DNA of 5,035 bases from Sediminibacterium ginsengisoli (lineage in GTDB: Bacteria > Bacteroidota > Bacteroidia > Chitinophagales > Chitinophagaceae): positions 1 to 5,035 of the forward strand of contig CALPSK010000088.1 in the NCBI GenBank assembly GCA_943326215.1. The letters run 5' to 3'. This document shows positions 4,659 to 5,035 of the stretch, piece after piece. Position 1 is the stretch's first letter, and the number at the start of each line of letters is the position of its first letter. The notes under the pieces were generated by a model. That model was not told where the DNA came from. It was given only the letters and a program-made list of their open reading frames with translations, and searched no databases. The translations under genes and the position numbers were made by a program.

Positions 4659-5035
4659 GTGCCAGAAAAAGACGAAAAACCAAAAAGGGGACGTAAACCC
4701 GTTGCAGCTGCCCCAGCCGCAAAAAAAGCAGTAGCCTCTAAAAAAGCCGAACCTGCAAAAAACAATACTGAAGACGATAAGGCTTCTAAAATTGCCCAAG
4801 CATTATTTGGTGATGAAAGTGCAGCAAGTAGCCAAGCGGCGACTGCCCCAAATAGTGAAACCAATGCATCTGCTCAAGCACCGGCTTCAGCAGATCAAGC
4901 AAGCAATGGTGGCGCTCCCAATGGAGGACCGAATGGTGGACCTAACTTACCTGCTCAGCGTTATCCTCAACCCAAAAAAGAACCTGTATTTAGTGTAGAG
5001 TTCGATGGCGTGATTGAGTCTGAAGGTGTTTTAGA
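4659..5035 (+). CDS. rho: Transcription termination factor Rho, N-terminal part (runs off the right edge)
   Basis: Rho is the hexameric RNA helicase that ends transcription. Only its first 125 codons are here. The last visible residues, VEFDGVIESEGVL (113-125), match the start of the Rho cold-shock-type RNA-binding domain, which in Bacteroidota reads FDGVIESEGVLEIMPDGYGFLR. That and the preceding long disordered stretch identify the gene. The visible part is low complexity: Lys/Ala-rich at 4-34 with an AT-hook-like KRGRKP (9-14), a short possible helix DKASKIAQALFGDE (40-53), Ala/Ser/Gln-rich at 54-82, then NGG(x)P repeats at 83-96. The start is GTG at 4659: a TAG lies in frame three codons earlier (4650-4652), and no ATG or TTG occurs in frame downstream. 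The usual Rho_N helical domain is absent from the visible part, and no frame upstream encodes it. Long disordered N-terminal segments are known in Bacteroidota Rho, including Bacteroides, where one drives condensate formation. The ATPase domains lie beyond the window. Confidence 0.92.
   Translation, partial: MPEKDEKPKRGRKPVAAAPAAKKAVASKKAEPAKNNTEDDKASKIAQALFGDESAASSQAATAPNSETNASAQAPASADQASNGGAPNGGPNGGPNLPAQRYPQPKKEPVFSVEFDGVIESEGVL
4905..4946 (+). repeat. Short tandem repeat coding NGG(A)P in rho
   Basis: Three near-identical units starting AATGGTGGCGCTCCC, AATGGAGGACCG and AATGGTGGACCT encode NGGAP-NGGP-NGGP-N (residues 83-96). The unit is 12 bases (15 in the first copy), so changes in copy number would keep the frame. 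It lies in the disordered N-terminal part of Rho and acts as a flexible linker at most. Confidence 0.65.

Noticed and set aside
4598..4864. Minus-strand Ala-rich open frame of 88 codons resembling a membrane protein
   Set aside because: It is the complement of the Ala/Lys-rich start of rho. The hydrophobic look comes from reading GCA/GCC-rich codons backwards.
4792..4998. Plus-strand open frame of 68 codons starting MPKHYLVMKVQQ
   Set aside because: Out of frame with rho, whose frame ends in the recognisable FDGVIESEGVL.
1..5035. CRISPR array, insertion sequence, prophage or defence island
   Set aside because: No regularly spaced repeats, transposase or phage-like proteins, or terminal inverted repeats. 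The gene content is core metabolism plus ordinary accessory genes.

Overview
The window looks like ordinary chromosomal DNA from a low-GC member of the phylum Bacteroidota (Flavobacteriia, Sphingobacteriia or Chitinophagia-like; I cannot resolve further). The grounds are promoter elements of the phylum-specific form TTG-N(about 20)-TAnnTTTG, A/T-rich leaders without Shine-Dalgarno sequences, a signal peptide ending in SFAQ, and a Rho protein with a long Ala/Lys/Asn/Gly-rich N-terminal extension. Nearly everything is on the minus strand. Only the start of rho, and a gene remnant near the left edge, read on the plus strand.

Layout from left to right. Positions 1-168 are AT-rich. They hold a possible start of a minus-strand gene at the very edge (M-K-K-I...) with a TATATTTG promoter element behind it. 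Positions 169 to about 370 carry a decayed, internally deleted amidohydrolase gene of the N-acyl-D-amino-acid deacylase/D-aminoacylase type. A piece with the metal-binding H-x-H motif is joined, in a shifted frame, to a piece of the C-terminal region. At 360-800 (minus) is an HxlR-type winged-helix regulator with the conserved cysteine. A bidirectional-looking terminator at 927-966 separates it from a secreted protein of unknown function (976-1776, minus), which appears to contain two related alpha+beta domains. tRNA-Phe(GAA) follows (1870-1942, minus), with its own terminator and a textbook Bacteroidota promoter.

The right half is housekeeping. asnS (asparaginyl-tRNA synthetase, 2941-4389, minus) is followed after only 2 bases by a ten-helix EamA/DMT permease (2054-2938, minus), so the two are almost certainly co-transcribed. 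There is no clear terminator between the permease and tRNA-Phe, so read-through to the tRNA terminator is possible. Divergent from asnS, after a 249-base region with several inverted repeats, starts rho (transcription termination factor) at a GTG at 4659. It runs off the right edge after 125 codons.

Functionally the core is translation and transcription (AsnRS, tRNA-Phe, Rho) with accessory genes between. I see no CRISPR array, insertion sequence, phage gene, toxin-antitoxin pair or defence cassette, and no evidence for a wholly new system. The points most worth a second look are the amidohydrolase remnant, the unusual N-terminus and structured leader of rho, the asnS start that conflicts with its promoter, and the duplicated-domain secreted protein.
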